Counted from the first letter of the stretch, positions 1 through 6,155 are shown. The stretch is 8,780 nt of DNA from Bacillota bacterium (GCA_030706065.1 JAUZPH010000133.1:1-8780), one strand, 5' to 3'. A program made the numbers and translations. Notes: generated from the letters alone by a model not told the origin.

Positions 1-18
1 CCCGCCATAGCTTGTCTA

Positions 19-235
19 CTATAAAAGTTTATCTGCCACCATTTTGTGACATAGCCCTATTCCAGCCTTCATGCATGTAATGTTCTCACCAGACGGTATG
101 TCCTCCATAGAACCCAGGAAAAAACTGCCGCATAATAAATACTATGCACATCATGCAACAGCCTCTTTTTTCCCAATCTCCTATATAGAACTTGGGATCC
201 CCTTCATTCCAGTTTACTCCATCATATAAATCTTC
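19..235 (-). pseudogene. Possible decayed, frameshifted coding remnant
   Basis: No intact gene fits 1-388. Two stop-bounded minus-strand stretches read like protein. From 235 down to about 150, one frame gives EDLYDGVNWNEGDPKFYIG followed by DWEKRG. From 141 down to 19, a second frame gives FFLGSMEDIPSGENI, continues through CMKAGIGLCHKMVADKLL, and ends at a TAG. The two frames differ by one register and could be joined by a single indel near 141-155. No start codon with a ribosome binding site precedes the first piece, and a TGA (236-238) bounds it. The 'EDIPSG' stretch loosely recalls effector-binding domains of MerR/GyrI-type regulators, but that resemblance is too weak to name a family. 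It could also be chance translation of non-coding DNA. Confidence 0.28.
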
Positions 236-264
236 TCACAAAAATCATACCTTCTTTATATCTA

Positions 265-294
265 TATATTAGATGACTAGTCCGTATATTAGAT
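265..294. repeat. Two direct copies of TATATTAGAT, 20 bp apart
   Basis: TATATTAGAT occurs at 265-274 and again at 285-294. The start-to-start distance of 20 bp is close to two helical turns, so both copies would face the same side of the DNA. The pair lies just upstream of the candidate dapA promoter. It may be an operator or simply AT-rich sequence. Confidence 0.4.
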
Positions 295-299
295 TCCAT

Positions 300-328
300 T
301 TAGCAGCAATAACTCATAAAAGTATACA
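300..328 (+). promoter_or_regulatory. Candidate dapA promoter
   Basis: TTAGCA (300-305) and TATACA (323-328) are separated by 17 bp. Each matches four of six consensus bases of a sigma-A promoter. It would give a leader of about 55 nt before dapA. No lysine riboswitch or T-box could be recognised in the leader. Confidence 0.3.
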
Positions 329-356
329 TACCTAAATATCTTAATATTGAATAAAC

Positions 357-381
357 GCCGAGAATTTTTCGGCTGAGGAGG
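357..381 (+). promoter_or_regulatory. Small hairpin next to the dapA ribosome binding site
   Basis: GCCGA (357-361) can pair with TCGGC (369-373). The hairpin ends one base before the strong Shine-Dalgarno GAGGAGG at 375-381, which lies seven bases before the ATG at 389. The stem is only 5 bp, so a control role is speculative. The Shine-Dalgarno fixes the dapA start. Confidence 0.35.
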
Positions 382-388
382 TTTTCTA

Positions 389-1246
389 ATGAATCTTTCA
401 GGAGTATGGCTGCCCATCATCACCCCCTTCAGGGACGACAAGGTGGACTTTGAATCTTATAAGAAGCTCATCGAATATTATATCGGCAAAGGCATATCCG
501 GAATCATCCCCCTGGGTACCACAGGAGAAGGCCCAACTATTGACGGAATAGAGTACGAAGCTATAATTTACAAGACTATGGAATTTGTCGATGGACGGCT
601 GCCGGTGTTTGTGGGCCTTGGCGGCAATAATACAAAAAAGGTTCTTAAGGAACTTAAAACAGTAGAAAAATACAAAGTTAACGGTATACTGTCTGTTTGT
701 CCATACTACAACAGGCCTGACCAAAGAGGTATATACCAGCATTTTTATTCTATTTCTCAGGAGACCGGACTAAATATCATCATATACAATATTCCCTACA
801 GGACGGGGAGAAATATTGAAAACGAAACCTTGTTCAGGCTGGCAGAGCTCAAAAGTATTGTCGGAGTAAAGGATTCCTGCGGGGACTTCAAGCAAACTGC
901 AGATCTCATATTAAACAAACCGGAGGGCTTTTCTGTTCTGACCGGTGAAGACATGATTTTCTACTCTACCCTCCTCCTTGGCGGAGATGGGGGAATACTT
1001 GCAGCCTCTCATATAAATACGGAAAGCTTTGTCAAGGTGTACGATTTTATAAAAAGTAATGACCACGAAAGTGCGCTTAAGCTTTGGAAGTCCCTGCATG
1101 AATTCATACCTCTGCTATTCCAAGAACCGAACCCCGCCCCCGTGAAGTACTGGCTTCAAAGAAAGGGGCTTATCAGTTCGGAAGAAGTACGGCTTCCGCT
1201 TACGGAAATTTCCTTGGGGCTTAAGGAGAAACTTGACAGCATCTAA
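389..1246 (+). CDS. dapA: 4-hydroxy-tetrahydrodipicolinate synthase (DapA family)
   Basis: A cytoplasmic (beta/alpha)8 aldolase. The family condenses pyruvate with aspartate-4-semialdehyde in the first committed step toward diaminopimelate and lysine. At 285 residues it is close to the usual 290-300. The GTTGEGPT motif (43-50) supplies Thr44 and Thr45. PYYNRPDQ (105-112) holds Tyr107, YNIPYRTG (133-140) holds Tyr133 and Arg138, and GVKDSCGD (159-166) holds the Schiff-base Lys161. LTGEDMIF (184-191), GGDGGILAASH (198-208) and NPAPVKYWL (248-256) are also typical. The Thr44-Tyr107-Tyr133 triad and Arg138, which binds the semialdehyde carboxylate, favour true DapA over N-acetylneuraminate lyase or other class I aldolases of the fold. 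It stands alone, with no other lysine genes nearby, so a catabolic or secondary paralogue cannot be excluded. The start follows a strong GAGGAGG site. Confidence 0.92.
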   Translation: MNLSGVWLPIITPFRDDKVDFESYKKLIEYYIGKGISGIIPLGTTGEGPTIDGIEYEAIIYKTMEFVDGRLPVFVGLGGNNTKKVLKELKTVEKYKVNGILSVCPYYNRPDQRGIYQHFYSISQETGLNIIIYNIPYRTGRNIENETLFRLAELKSIVGVKDSCGDFKQTADLILNKPEGFSVLTGEDMIFYSTLLLGGDGGILAASHINTESFVKVYDFIKSNDHESALKLWKSLHEFIPLLFQEPNPAPVKYWLQRKGLISSEEVRLPLTEISLGLKEKLDSI

Positions 1247-1252
1247 GGATAA

Positions 1253-1339
1253 GGCTGTGTCATTTGGGATTTGGCCTTATCGGTCAGGAGAACCCTTCCT
1301 GTCCGATAAATTTCAGTGGATACTCCTTATGATACAGCC
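1253..1339. repeat. Compound palindrome after dapA (possible MITE-like element or terminator)
   Basis: GGCTGTGTCAT (1253-1263) pairs along its whole length with ATGATACAGCC (1329-1339), with one G-T wobble. Nested inside, 1277-1289 pairs with 1297-1309 (TTATCGG and CAGGA arms, one mismatch, 7-nt loop). The element begins seven bases after the dapA stop. It has no T-run after it, so it is not a classical intrinsic terminator. Ends of the form GGCTGTGTCA recall the tips of several Firmicutes insertion sequences (from memory). A related palindrome lies at 8077-8127 and shares a right end of ATGA..CAGCCAT followed by CTTAAGC. Confidence 0.55.
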
Positions 1340-1416
1340 ATGCTTAAGCGCCGGAAGATATTTTTGGATAAATTGTTAAGCAATTTTATCAAAGGGTTAT
1401 TTTGCGGTAAACTATT

Positions 1417-1425
1417 TGATATAAT
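1417..1425 (+). promoter_or_regulatory. Extended -10 promoter for the S1 gene
   Basis: TGATATAAT at 1417-1425 is an exact extended -10 element (TG, one base, TATAAT). No good -35 box lies at 16-18 bp, which is tolerated for extended -10 promoters. A weak hairpin (1367-1375 with 1381-1390, one bulge) precedes it. The leader would be about 28 nt. Confidence 0.5.
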
Positions 1426-1460
1426 ATACTTATGATGTATTTTTTACTTAAAGGAGAGAT

Positions 1461-2624
1461 ATGCGCATGGAAAACATGGAAGACTTAATGAAAGAATTGA
1501 ATGACTCTATCAAGGTTATTCATCCAGGAGACATTTTAAAAGGAACAGTGCTTGCAGTCAAGGAGGATGAGGTCCTCGTCAATATAGGCTATATGACGGA
1601 CGGTATTATTGCAAGAGAAGAGCTTTCCTCTGATCCAAGAGTAAACCCAAGAGATGTGTTGAATGTTGGTGATGAGATATTCGCATATGTAATAGAAGTA
1701 AACGATGGCGAAGGCAATGTGGCTCTTTCAAAGAAGATGGCGGATTCCGTAAAAGTATGGGATGACCTCAGGCAGCTAAAGGATGAAGAGAAGACCCTGA
1801 CGGTAAGGATCAAGGAAGCTGTAAAGGGCGGGGTGACTGCAGATGTCAAGGGCGTAAGAGCCTTCATACCTGCTTCACAGTTATCTCTGCGCCATGTAGA
1901 AGACCTTGGAAGCTTTGTAGGCAAGGATCTGGAAGTCGCAGTAATGGAACTTGATGAAGAGAAGAGAAGAATCATCCTCTCAAGGAAGGAAATCGAACGT
2001 AAAGAGGCTGACGCTAACAAGACTGAACTTTGGGCTACCTTGAAGAAGGGTGAAAAGAGAAGAGGAACCGTAACAAGACTTGCCAGATTCGGGGCTTTCG
2101 TCGACCTTGGCGGAGTTGACGGGCTAGTACATAACAATGACCTGTCATGGAAGAGAATTTTTAACCCTGCAGATGTGGTTTCAGTTGGCGATGCGGTTGA
2201 AGTGTATGTTCTTGATTTTGACAAGGCAACCGGCAGGATATCCCTTGGCCTTAAGGATGTTGCCCAGAACCCGTGGAATGGCGTTAAGGACAAATACCCG
2301 GCCGGTGCAGTAGTAGACGGTACCGTCGTTAGGGTTGTAGATTTTGGTGCCTTTGTAGAATTGGAACCAGGAGTAGAGGGGCTTGTCCATATTTCTGAGA
2401 TATCCGAGGAAAGAGTAGTAAAGACTTCAGATGTACTGAAGGCTAGCGATAAGGTTAAGGTTAAAATACTAGAGGTTGATCCCAAGAAGGAAAAGATATC
2501 TTTAAGTATAAAGGAAGCTACTGCCAAGCCTCAGGAAGATTATTCACAATACAACACCTCCGATGATAGCGGCACTATAGGGGACTTGTTCAAGGAAAAA
2601 TTCAAGAATTTCAAATTTGACTAA
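1461..2624 (+). CDS. rpsA: Ribosomal protein S1-type RNA-binding protein, four S1 domains (YpfD-like)
   Basis: A cytoplasmic RNA-binding protein of 387 residues made of four S1 (OB-fold) domains, at roughly 23-92, 110-177, 197-266 and 281-352. Domains 3 and 4 carry the clearest RNA-binding signature: RFGAFVDLGGVDGLVH (209-224) and DFGAFVELEPGVEGLVHIS (294-312). The size and four-repeat layout match the short Firmicutes S1 homologue (Bacillus YpfD, about 380 residues) rather than the six-domain proteobacterial S1. A charged tail, GDLFKEKFKNFKFD (374-387), ends the protein. In many Clostridia this protein is fused to, or encoded next to, IspH; here there is no IspH part and dapA is upstream instead. 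AAGGAGA (1451-1457) lies four bases before ATG 1461. An in-frame ATG at 1467 is at ten bases and is an equally possible start. Its exact role, in translation initiation or RNA turnover, is not shown by the sequence. Confidence 0.92.
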   Translation: MRMENMEDLMKELNDSIKVIHPGDILKGTVLAVKEDEVLVNIGYMTDGIIAREELSSDPRVNPRDVLNVGDEIFAYVIEVNDGEGNVALSKKMADSVKVWDDLRQLKDEEKTLTVRIKEAVKGGVTADVKGVRAFIPASQLSLRHVEDLGSFVGKDLEVAVMELDEEKRRIILSRKEIERKEADANKTELWATLKKGEKRRGTVTRLARFGAFVDLGGVDGLVHNNDLSWKRIFNPADVVSVGDAVEVYVLDFDKATGRISLGLKDVAQNPWNGVKDKYPAGAVVDGTVVRVVDFGAFVELEPGVEGLVHISEISEERVVKTSDVLKASDKVKVKILEVDPKKEKISLSIKEATAKPQEDYSQYNTSDDSGTIGDLFKEKFKNFKFD

Positions 2625-2638
2625 AATCCAATTTATTG

Positions 2639-2667
2639 TAGAAAGAGACAGCTTTCATAAATATAAT
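2639..2667 (+). promoter_or_regulatory. Candidate promoter for the GNAT gene
   Basis: TAGAAA (2639-2644, four of six consensus bases) and a perfect TATAAT (2662-2667) are 17 bp apart, just after the S1 gene stop. Transcription would begin near 2674, which places the 2689-2721 hairpin inside the leader of the next gene. Confidence 0.4.
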
Positions 2668-2688
2668 ATGCATCACTGCTGAACATAA

Positions 2689-2721
2689 ACTCCGGCGAGG
2701 ATAATATAATCCTGCCGGAGT
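2689..2721 (+). terminator. Strong hairpin between the S1 and GNAT genes (terminator-like or leader element)
   Basis: ACTCCGGC (2689-2696) pairs with GCCGGAGT (2714-2721), and AGGAT (2698-2702) pairs with ATCCT (2709-2713). There is one bulged G and a 6-nt loop. The following sequence (ATTACTTTC) is only moderately T-rich, so termination may be incomplete. The hairpin ends 14 bases before the Shine-Dalgarno GGAGG (2736-2740) of the next gene. It may end S1 transcripts or act in the leader of the acetyltransferase mRNA. Confidence 0.5.
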
Positions 2722-2747
2722 ATTACTTTCTGTCTGGAGGTGTTCAA

Positions 2748-3482
2748 ATGATTAAATTTATAGAAGAGCTTTCCTTTAATGCCTGGCCATCTATTGAAAC
2801 CCTGGTCTATGACGGGTGGATACTCAGGTTTGCCAACGGCTATACAAAAAGGTCCAATTCAGTAAACCCTCTTTATCCCTCTAAAGAAGATCCTGTAAAA
2901 AAGATAGAAACCTGCGAAGAGCTGTTCCATTTCAGAAAACTGCCGGTGGTGTTCAAGCTGACCTCGGATCCATCCGCGAAGAAATTGGACGAGCTTCTTG
3001 GTCAAAAGGGTTACATTACTATAGACCACACCAGTGTACGTGTTGCCGACATCAGTGAGGTCCCTTCCATCATAATGAAGAATATAGTCATCTATACTTC
3101 TCTGGAGGAAAAGTGGCTGCAGGATTACTGCCGGTTGAATGAAATAAGGTACGAGCATATGGATATCTTGAAGCTTCTGCTGAATTCCATTGCGCCGGAG
3201 AAGTATTTCATTAGCCTTGTCAAGGATGGTGAAGCAATAGCCTGTGGACTCGGTGTAGTGGAAAACGGTTATATCGGTTTGTTCGATATAGTTGTAGACA
3301 AGTCTCATAGAGGCAAAGGTTATGGGCAGCAGCTCATACTGGATCTTTTAGAGCTTGGCCGAAAGAGAGGGGCCAGATTCTCCTATCTTCAGGTGGTGGC
3401 TAGAAATATTCCCGCCGTTCACCTCTATTCCAAGCTTGGATATAAAGAAAAATATAGATATTGGTATAGAGTCAAGTTATGA
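2748..3482 (+). CDS. GNAT family N-acetyltransferase, two-domain
   Basis: A probable cytoplasmic acetyl-CoA-dependent N-acyltransferase of 244 residues; the substrate is unknown. The C-terminal half (about 150-244) is a clear GNAT domain. FDIVVDKSHRGKGYG (179-193) is motif A, with the R-x-x-G-x-G pyrophosphate loop (188-193). NIPAVHLYSKLGY (220-232) is motif B, with the usual Asn and Tyr residues. The N-terminal half (1-100) has a conserved-looking opening, WPSIETLVYDGWILRFANG (13-31), also seen in a subfamily of GNAT proteins with a degenerate first GNAT-like domain. That placement is from memory. GGAGG (2736-2740), seven bases before the ATG, supports the start. It is probably transcribed alone, with a hairpin in front and a terminator after it. 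Confidence 0.9.
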   Translation: MIKFIEELSFNAWPSIETLVYDGWILRFANGYTKRSNSVNPLYPSKEDPVKKIETCEELFHFRKLPVVFKLTSDPSAKKLDELLGQKGYITIDHTSVRVADISEVPSIIMKNIVIYTSLEEKWLQDYCRLNEIRYEHMDILKLLLNSIAPEKYFISLVKDGEAIACGLGVVENGYIGLFDIVVDKSHRGKGYGQQLILDLLELGRKRGARFSYLQVVARNIPAVHLYSKLGYKEKYRYWYRVKL

Positions 3483-3501
3483 TTTTATTTTTAATTTTAT
3501 A

Positions 3502-3536
3502 AGACCCGGGAGTACTTGCGCCCGGGTCTGTTGTTA
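3502..3536 (+). terminator. Intrinsic terminator after the GNAT gene
   Basis: AGACCCGGG (3502-3510) and CCCGGGTCT (3521-3529) form a perfect 9-bp GC-rich stem with a 10-nt loop, followed by the moderately T-rich GTTGTTA. It begins 20 bases after the stop codon. The tail overlaps the -35 box of the next gene's candidate promoter. Confidence 0.7.
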
Positions 3537-3558
3537 TCCCCTTGTTTTATTGTATAAT
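3531..3558 (+). promoter_or_regulatory. Candidate promoter for the YdcF-like gene
   Basis: TTGTTA (3531-3536) and a perfect TATAAT (3553-3558) are separated by 16 bp. The predicted leader is about 85 nt and contains a small CTCCT/AGGAG hairpin (3591-3604). Confidence 0.45.
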
Positions 3559-3649
3559 AAATTTAGCGGGCTTTTATTTGCATTAAGGTTCTCCTGAATA
3601 GGAGTCCGGCTGCACGTAAACAAGTCATATTGAGTTAGGATGTGATACT

Positions 3650-4429
3650 TTGAAAAGAAAACATGTCCGTGTCATCGGAATTACAATGTATGTTATAGCT
3701 GCGTTATGCCTTATAAATAGCATATCTACTTTAATCTATAAAAATTCCATATGGCCCTTCTTTTTGTTTTTAGCACTTGTCTTCACATTGATTGGCTATA
3801 TACATCTGCATATTAAACCAAATTTAAATAGTAAAATTATTAAGTTTACCCTTTGGGGAGTCCATGCTCTTGCAGGACTGGTGATACTTTCTTTTCTGAT
3901 AATTGAGTCCCTTATAATAGGTTTCGGCAGCAGGAAAGACAGCACTGTCCCAGATTATGTGGTGATTTTAGGCGCCGGGCTTTGGGGCGATACACCATCG
4001 CTGACCCTGTCCCAGAGGCTTGATGAAAGCCTAAAACTCCTGAAGCTCCTTCCCGGAGATGTGAAAATAGTAGTTTCAGGCGGTCAGGGCCCCGGGGAAA
4101 GCATCACTGAAGCAGAGGCTATGAAAAAGTATCTCACAAACAGGGGAATTTCCGAAGAAAGGATTATCAAAGAAGATAAATCCACAAACACCATGGAAAA
4201 TATGATATTCACAAGACGGTTACTGAAGGAGATTGACAGCCGCAGTACTGTCAAAATAACTATCGTGACCAGCAGCTTCCACATGTATCGTTCGAGCAGC
4301 CTGGCCAAAAAAGCGGGCTTTGAAGAAGTAACTTACTGGTCTGCGCCGATAACGCCCTATCTAATACCTACTTACTACATAAGAGAGTACGTGGCAGTTA
4401 TTAAATCCTCACTGCTTGATAACCCTTAA
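3650..4429 (+). CDS. YdcF/SanA/ElyC-family (DUF218) membrane-anchored protein
   Basis: A 259-residue protein with three predicted N-terminal membrane segments (about 8-27, 33-53 and 66-90) followed by a DUF218 domain (about 100-245). The domain shows the family signature in order: DYVVILGAG (102-110), VVSGGQGPGES (141-151), EAEAMKKYL (154-162), DKSTNTMEN (176-184) and VTSSFHMYRS (206-215). Homologues SanA and ElyC are linked to envelope integrity and peptidoglycan-precursor handling in enterobacteria, but no reaction is firmly assigned to the family. The soluble domain probably lies outside the cytoplasm, though the topology is not certain. The start is TTG at 3650, nine bases after AGGA (3637-3640). 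The first in-frame ATG is codon 13, inside the first membrane segment, so TTG is preferred. A terminator follows. Confidence 0.88.
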   Translation: MKRKHVRVIGITMYVIAALCLINSISTLIYKNSIWPFFLFLALVFTLIGYIHLHIKPNLNSKIIKFTLWGVHALAGLVILSFLIIESLIIGFGSRKDSTVPDYVVILGAGLWGDTPSLTLSQRLDESLKLLKLLPGDVKIVVSGGQGPGESITEAEAMKKYLTNRGISEERIIKEDKSTNTMENMIFTRRLLKEIDSRSTVKITIVTSSFHMYRSSSLAKKAGFEEVTYWSAPITPYLIPTYYIREYVAVIKSSLLDNP

Positions 4430-4450
4430 AACAGAGCTTTACAAATAAAA

Positions 4451-4503
4451 ATGCATGTTGGAATTGAGCCTTAAGCCGGATTCCAGCATGCATCATTTTT
4501 TTT
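4451..4503. terminator. Bidirectional intrinsic terminator
   Basis: ATGCATGTTGGAAT (4451-4464) pairs with ATTCCAGCATGCAT (4480-4493). The 14-bp stem has one wobble and a 15-nt loop. It is followed by eight T residues (4496-4503) on the plus strand. A-rich sequence before it (ACAAATAAAA) gives a U-rich tail on the minus strand. It sits between two convergent genes, 21 bases after the YdcF-like stop and 14 bases past the mntH stop, and probably serves both. Confidence 0.87.
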
Positions 4504-4517
4504 AATAATTCTATGGA

Positions 4518-5783
4518 TTATAAAATATAGCTTAAAAGAAGAGCTATATTTAATCCTGTAACAATAAACCCTATAACCCACAGTGTTATAACATCCATAC
4601 TGGAGTTGGCATACTTGCCCATAACCTTTTTCGAAGATGTGAGATAGATTTGGGTAAAGATTGTTATCGGAAGCTGTATGCTCAAAAACATCTGAGACAG
4701 CACAAGCCCTGAGAAGGGATCAGTTATGAAGAATATTATGGCCGCAGCCAATATCAAGGTCAGAAACACTCCTACTTTTGTATGGCTGTCTCTTATATCA
4801 TACGGTTCTCCATATATACCTGCGTATATGCTTCCGCCTGCCATACCCGCAGTAACCGTGGAGGACAGACCCGAGAACAGCAGTGCCAGTGCAAAGACAG
4901 CCGAGGCAGTACCTCCAAGCATTGGAGTGAGCATCTGTTGTGCCTGTCCTAGTTCTGTTACCTTCTCACCATAGGTGAAAAAGGTTGTAGCGGCTATAAG
5001 TATCATGGCACTATTTATTGCCCATCCTATAATCATGGAAAAAAGGGTATCAGCGAATTCATATTTCAACTGCTTCTTTATAACCTTCTCATCTTGCAGG
5101 TTCCACTGCCTGCTTTGAATAATCTCCGAATGGAGGAACAAATTATGGGGCATAACTACCGCACCGAGGACACTCATAATAATCGGCATTGAACCGTACG
5201 GGAAGGAAGGAGTAACCCAGCCTGCTGCAGCCTCTCCCCAATTGACATGCACAAGAGTCAGTTCAAATATGAATGACAGCCCTATTATGGACACAAAGCC
5301 GATAATCCATTTCTCCAGTTTCTTATAGGAATTTGTAAGAAGCATCCAGAGTACAACAGCAAGCACTATTACCGTTCCGACCCTCAGCGGTATTTTAAAC
5401 AGCATATTAAGGGCAATGGCACCGCCCAGGAGTTCTGCCAGCGCTGTGGAGACTGCTGCAGCGACCGCACTTACAAGCACTGTATTCTTGACCCAGGGCC
5501 GGATATGCTTTGTGGCCGCCTCAGACAGGCAGTCGCCGGTGGCAATTCCAAGATGGGCCGCATTATGCTGCAGTGCTATAAGCATAATTGTAGATAATGT
5601 GACCATCCACAGAAGCTTGTAGCCGTAATTGGCCCCTGCAGACACATTGGATGCCCAGTTGCCCGGATCGATAAACCCTACCGTAACCAGCAGTCCGGGA
5701 CCAATATATTTTACAAAGTCAAGGGCCATAAGCCTTGGCCTATGCTCACCTCTATATATATTTATCTTAAACGGAAACTTCAT
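4518..5783 (-). CDS. mntH: Nramp-family divalent metal (Mn2+/Fe2+) transporter
   Basis: An inner-membrane, proton-coupled metal importer with the LeuT fold and about 11 membrane segments. Residues are numbered from the TTG at 5786 (422 aa); subtract one for the preferred start. The TM1 motif FIDPGNWASN (38-47) has the metal ligands Asp40 and Asn43. The TM6 motif GAVVMPHNLFLHSE (208-221) has Ala209 and Met212, and His214. This D, N, A/M set is that of canonical Mn/Fe Nramps. The methionine argues against the Nramp-related Mg2+ and Al3+ branches, which lack it. The ATG at 5783 is preferred, because the Shine-Dalgarno GAGGTGA (5794-5788) would be too close to the in-frame TTG at 5786. It is divergent from a putative heavy-metal/manganese permease. 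A candidate metalloregulator site overlies its promoter. Confidence 0.92.
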   Translation of the reverse strand: MKFPFKINIYRGEHRPRLMALDFVKYIGPGLLVTVGFIDPGNWASNVSAGANYGYKLLWMVTLSTIMLIALQHNAAHLGIATGDCLSEAATKHIRPWVKNTVLVSAVAAAVSTALAELLGGAIALNMLFKIPLRVGTVIVLAVVLWMLLTNSYKKLEKWIIGFVSIIGLSFIFELTLVHVNWGEAAAGWVTPSFPYGSMPIIMSVLGAVVMPHNLFLHSEIIQSRQWNLQDEKVIKKQLKYEFADTLFSMIIGWAINSAMILIAATTFFTYGEKVTELGQAQQMLTPMLGGTASAVFALALLFSGLSSTVTAGMAGGSIYAGIYGEPYDIRDSHTKVGVFLTLILAAAIIFFITDPFSGLVLSQMFLSIQLPITIFTQIYLTSSKKVMGKYANSSMDVITLWVIGFIVTGLNIALLLSYIL

Positions 5784-5841
5784 CAACTCACCTCACTTAA
5801 ACAAATAATAATTTTTATTAAACAAGCCTTATCTATTATCT

Positions 5842-5870
5842 ATTATATATCGATTTATTTAGGTTTTACA
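5842..5870 (-). promoter_or_regulatory. Candidate mntH promoter
   Basis: On the minus strand TATAAT (5847-5842) is 17 bp downstream of TGTAAA (5870-5865; three of six -35 bases). The -10 match is perfect and the -35 is weak. The AACCTAAATAA half-site (5865-5855 read on this strand) falls in the spacer between the two boxes, where a bound repressor would block polymerase. Confidence 0.42.
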
Positions 5871-5922
5871 CAATTTTTTTATTTTTGAGTTTATACATAT
5901 ACGGAAATTTTAACCTAAATAA
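5855..5922. promoter_or_regulatory. 11-bp inverted repeat TTATTTAGGTT / AACCTAAATAA (candidate DtxR/MntR-type sites)
   Basis: TTATTTAGGTT (5855-5865) and its exact reverse complement (5912-5922) are separated by 46 bp. The TTAGGTT core resembles the half-site of DtxR/IdeR-type iron and manganese regulators (family consensus TTAGGTTAG-x-CTAACCTAA, from memory). The first copy lies in the mntH promoter. The wide spacing is unusual for one operator, so these may be two sites bound by separate dimers, possibly with looping. Confidence 0.42.
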
Positions 5923-6015
5923 TTCACCTGAAAAAATATCGAATCATCACCGGTTTTTGGAGGTGATAAGTTCAAAAATAAATTCCCGTATCTTTAAATA
6001 ATATTGCCAAAAACC
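5899..6015. repeat. Nested and competing inverted repeats around an orphan Shine-Dalgarno
   Basis: An outer pair, ATACGGAAATTT (5899-5910) with AAATTCCCGTAT (5980-5991), matches at 11 of 12 bases. Inside it, a perfect Shine-Dalgarno GGAGGTGAT (5959-5967) has no start codon or open frame after it. That segment can pair in three ways: GGTGAT (5962-5967) with ATCACC (5946-5951), CACCT..AAAAA (5925-5935) with TTTTT..AGGTG (5954-5965), and GGTTTTTGG (5952-5960) with CCAAAAACC (6007-6015). The partners are mutually exclusive, as in attenuators. Whether the region is transcribed is not known. The known yybP-ykoY manganese riboswitch was not recognised here. Confidence 0.4.
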
Positions 6016-6114
6016 TGTATTTATTATTTTGTCCTTGTCAAAAATATATATCTATAAAGATATTTTCCCATTGTTATCTTAAAAACCCTGACCCACAAGT
6101 TTTAAAATCTTCAT

Positions 6115-6140
6115 TAATAGTATATAATAATAGTATATAA
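6115..6140 (+). repeat. Perfect tandem duplication of TAATAGTATATAA
   Basis: The 13-mer TAATAGTATATAA occurs at 6115-6127 and immediately again at 6128-6140. A TATAAT (6123-6128) spans the junction and is a plausible -10 for the permease. No good -35 was found at 16-18 bp. The duplication may double a regulator site or be a recent slippage event. Confidence 0.6.
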
Positions 6141-6142
6141 AC

Positions 6143-6155
6143 GCAAATGATTTGC
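6143..6155 (+). promoter_or_regulatory. 6-1-6 palindrome GCAAATgATTTGC before the permease
   Basis: GCAAAT (6143-6148) and ATTTGC (6150-6155) form a perfect palindrome with one central base. This is the geometry of Fur-family operators, though the bases do not match a specific box I know. It lies between the likely -10 and the Shine-Dalgarno AGGAGG (6161-6166), a position suited to a repressor roadblock. Confidence 0.4.

Noticed and set aside
241..388. Lysine riboswitch or T-box upstream of dapA
   Set aside because: The leader from the likely promoter is short and AT-rich, with no conserved riboswitch core or T-box sequence.
1589..2527. Long minus-strand open frame (312 aa) opposite the S1 gene
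   Set aside because: It is antisense to a clear four-domain S1 gene, is Ser/Thr-rich low-complexity, and has no ribosome binding site. It is a shadow frame.
3355..3597. 80-aa plus-strand frame overlapping the GNAT end
   Set aside because: It overlaps the conserved GNAT C-terminus out of frame, then runs through the terminator and next promoter.
5968..6006. Short leader peptide after the orphan Shine-Dalgarno
   Set aside because: No ATG, GTG or TTG lies at a workable distance. Only an ATA about ten bases on would fit, and that is too unusual to call.
6036..6041. Perfect TTGACA on the minus strand as an mntH -35 box
   Set aside because: No acceptable -10 box is found 16-18 bp downstream, so it is probably chance.
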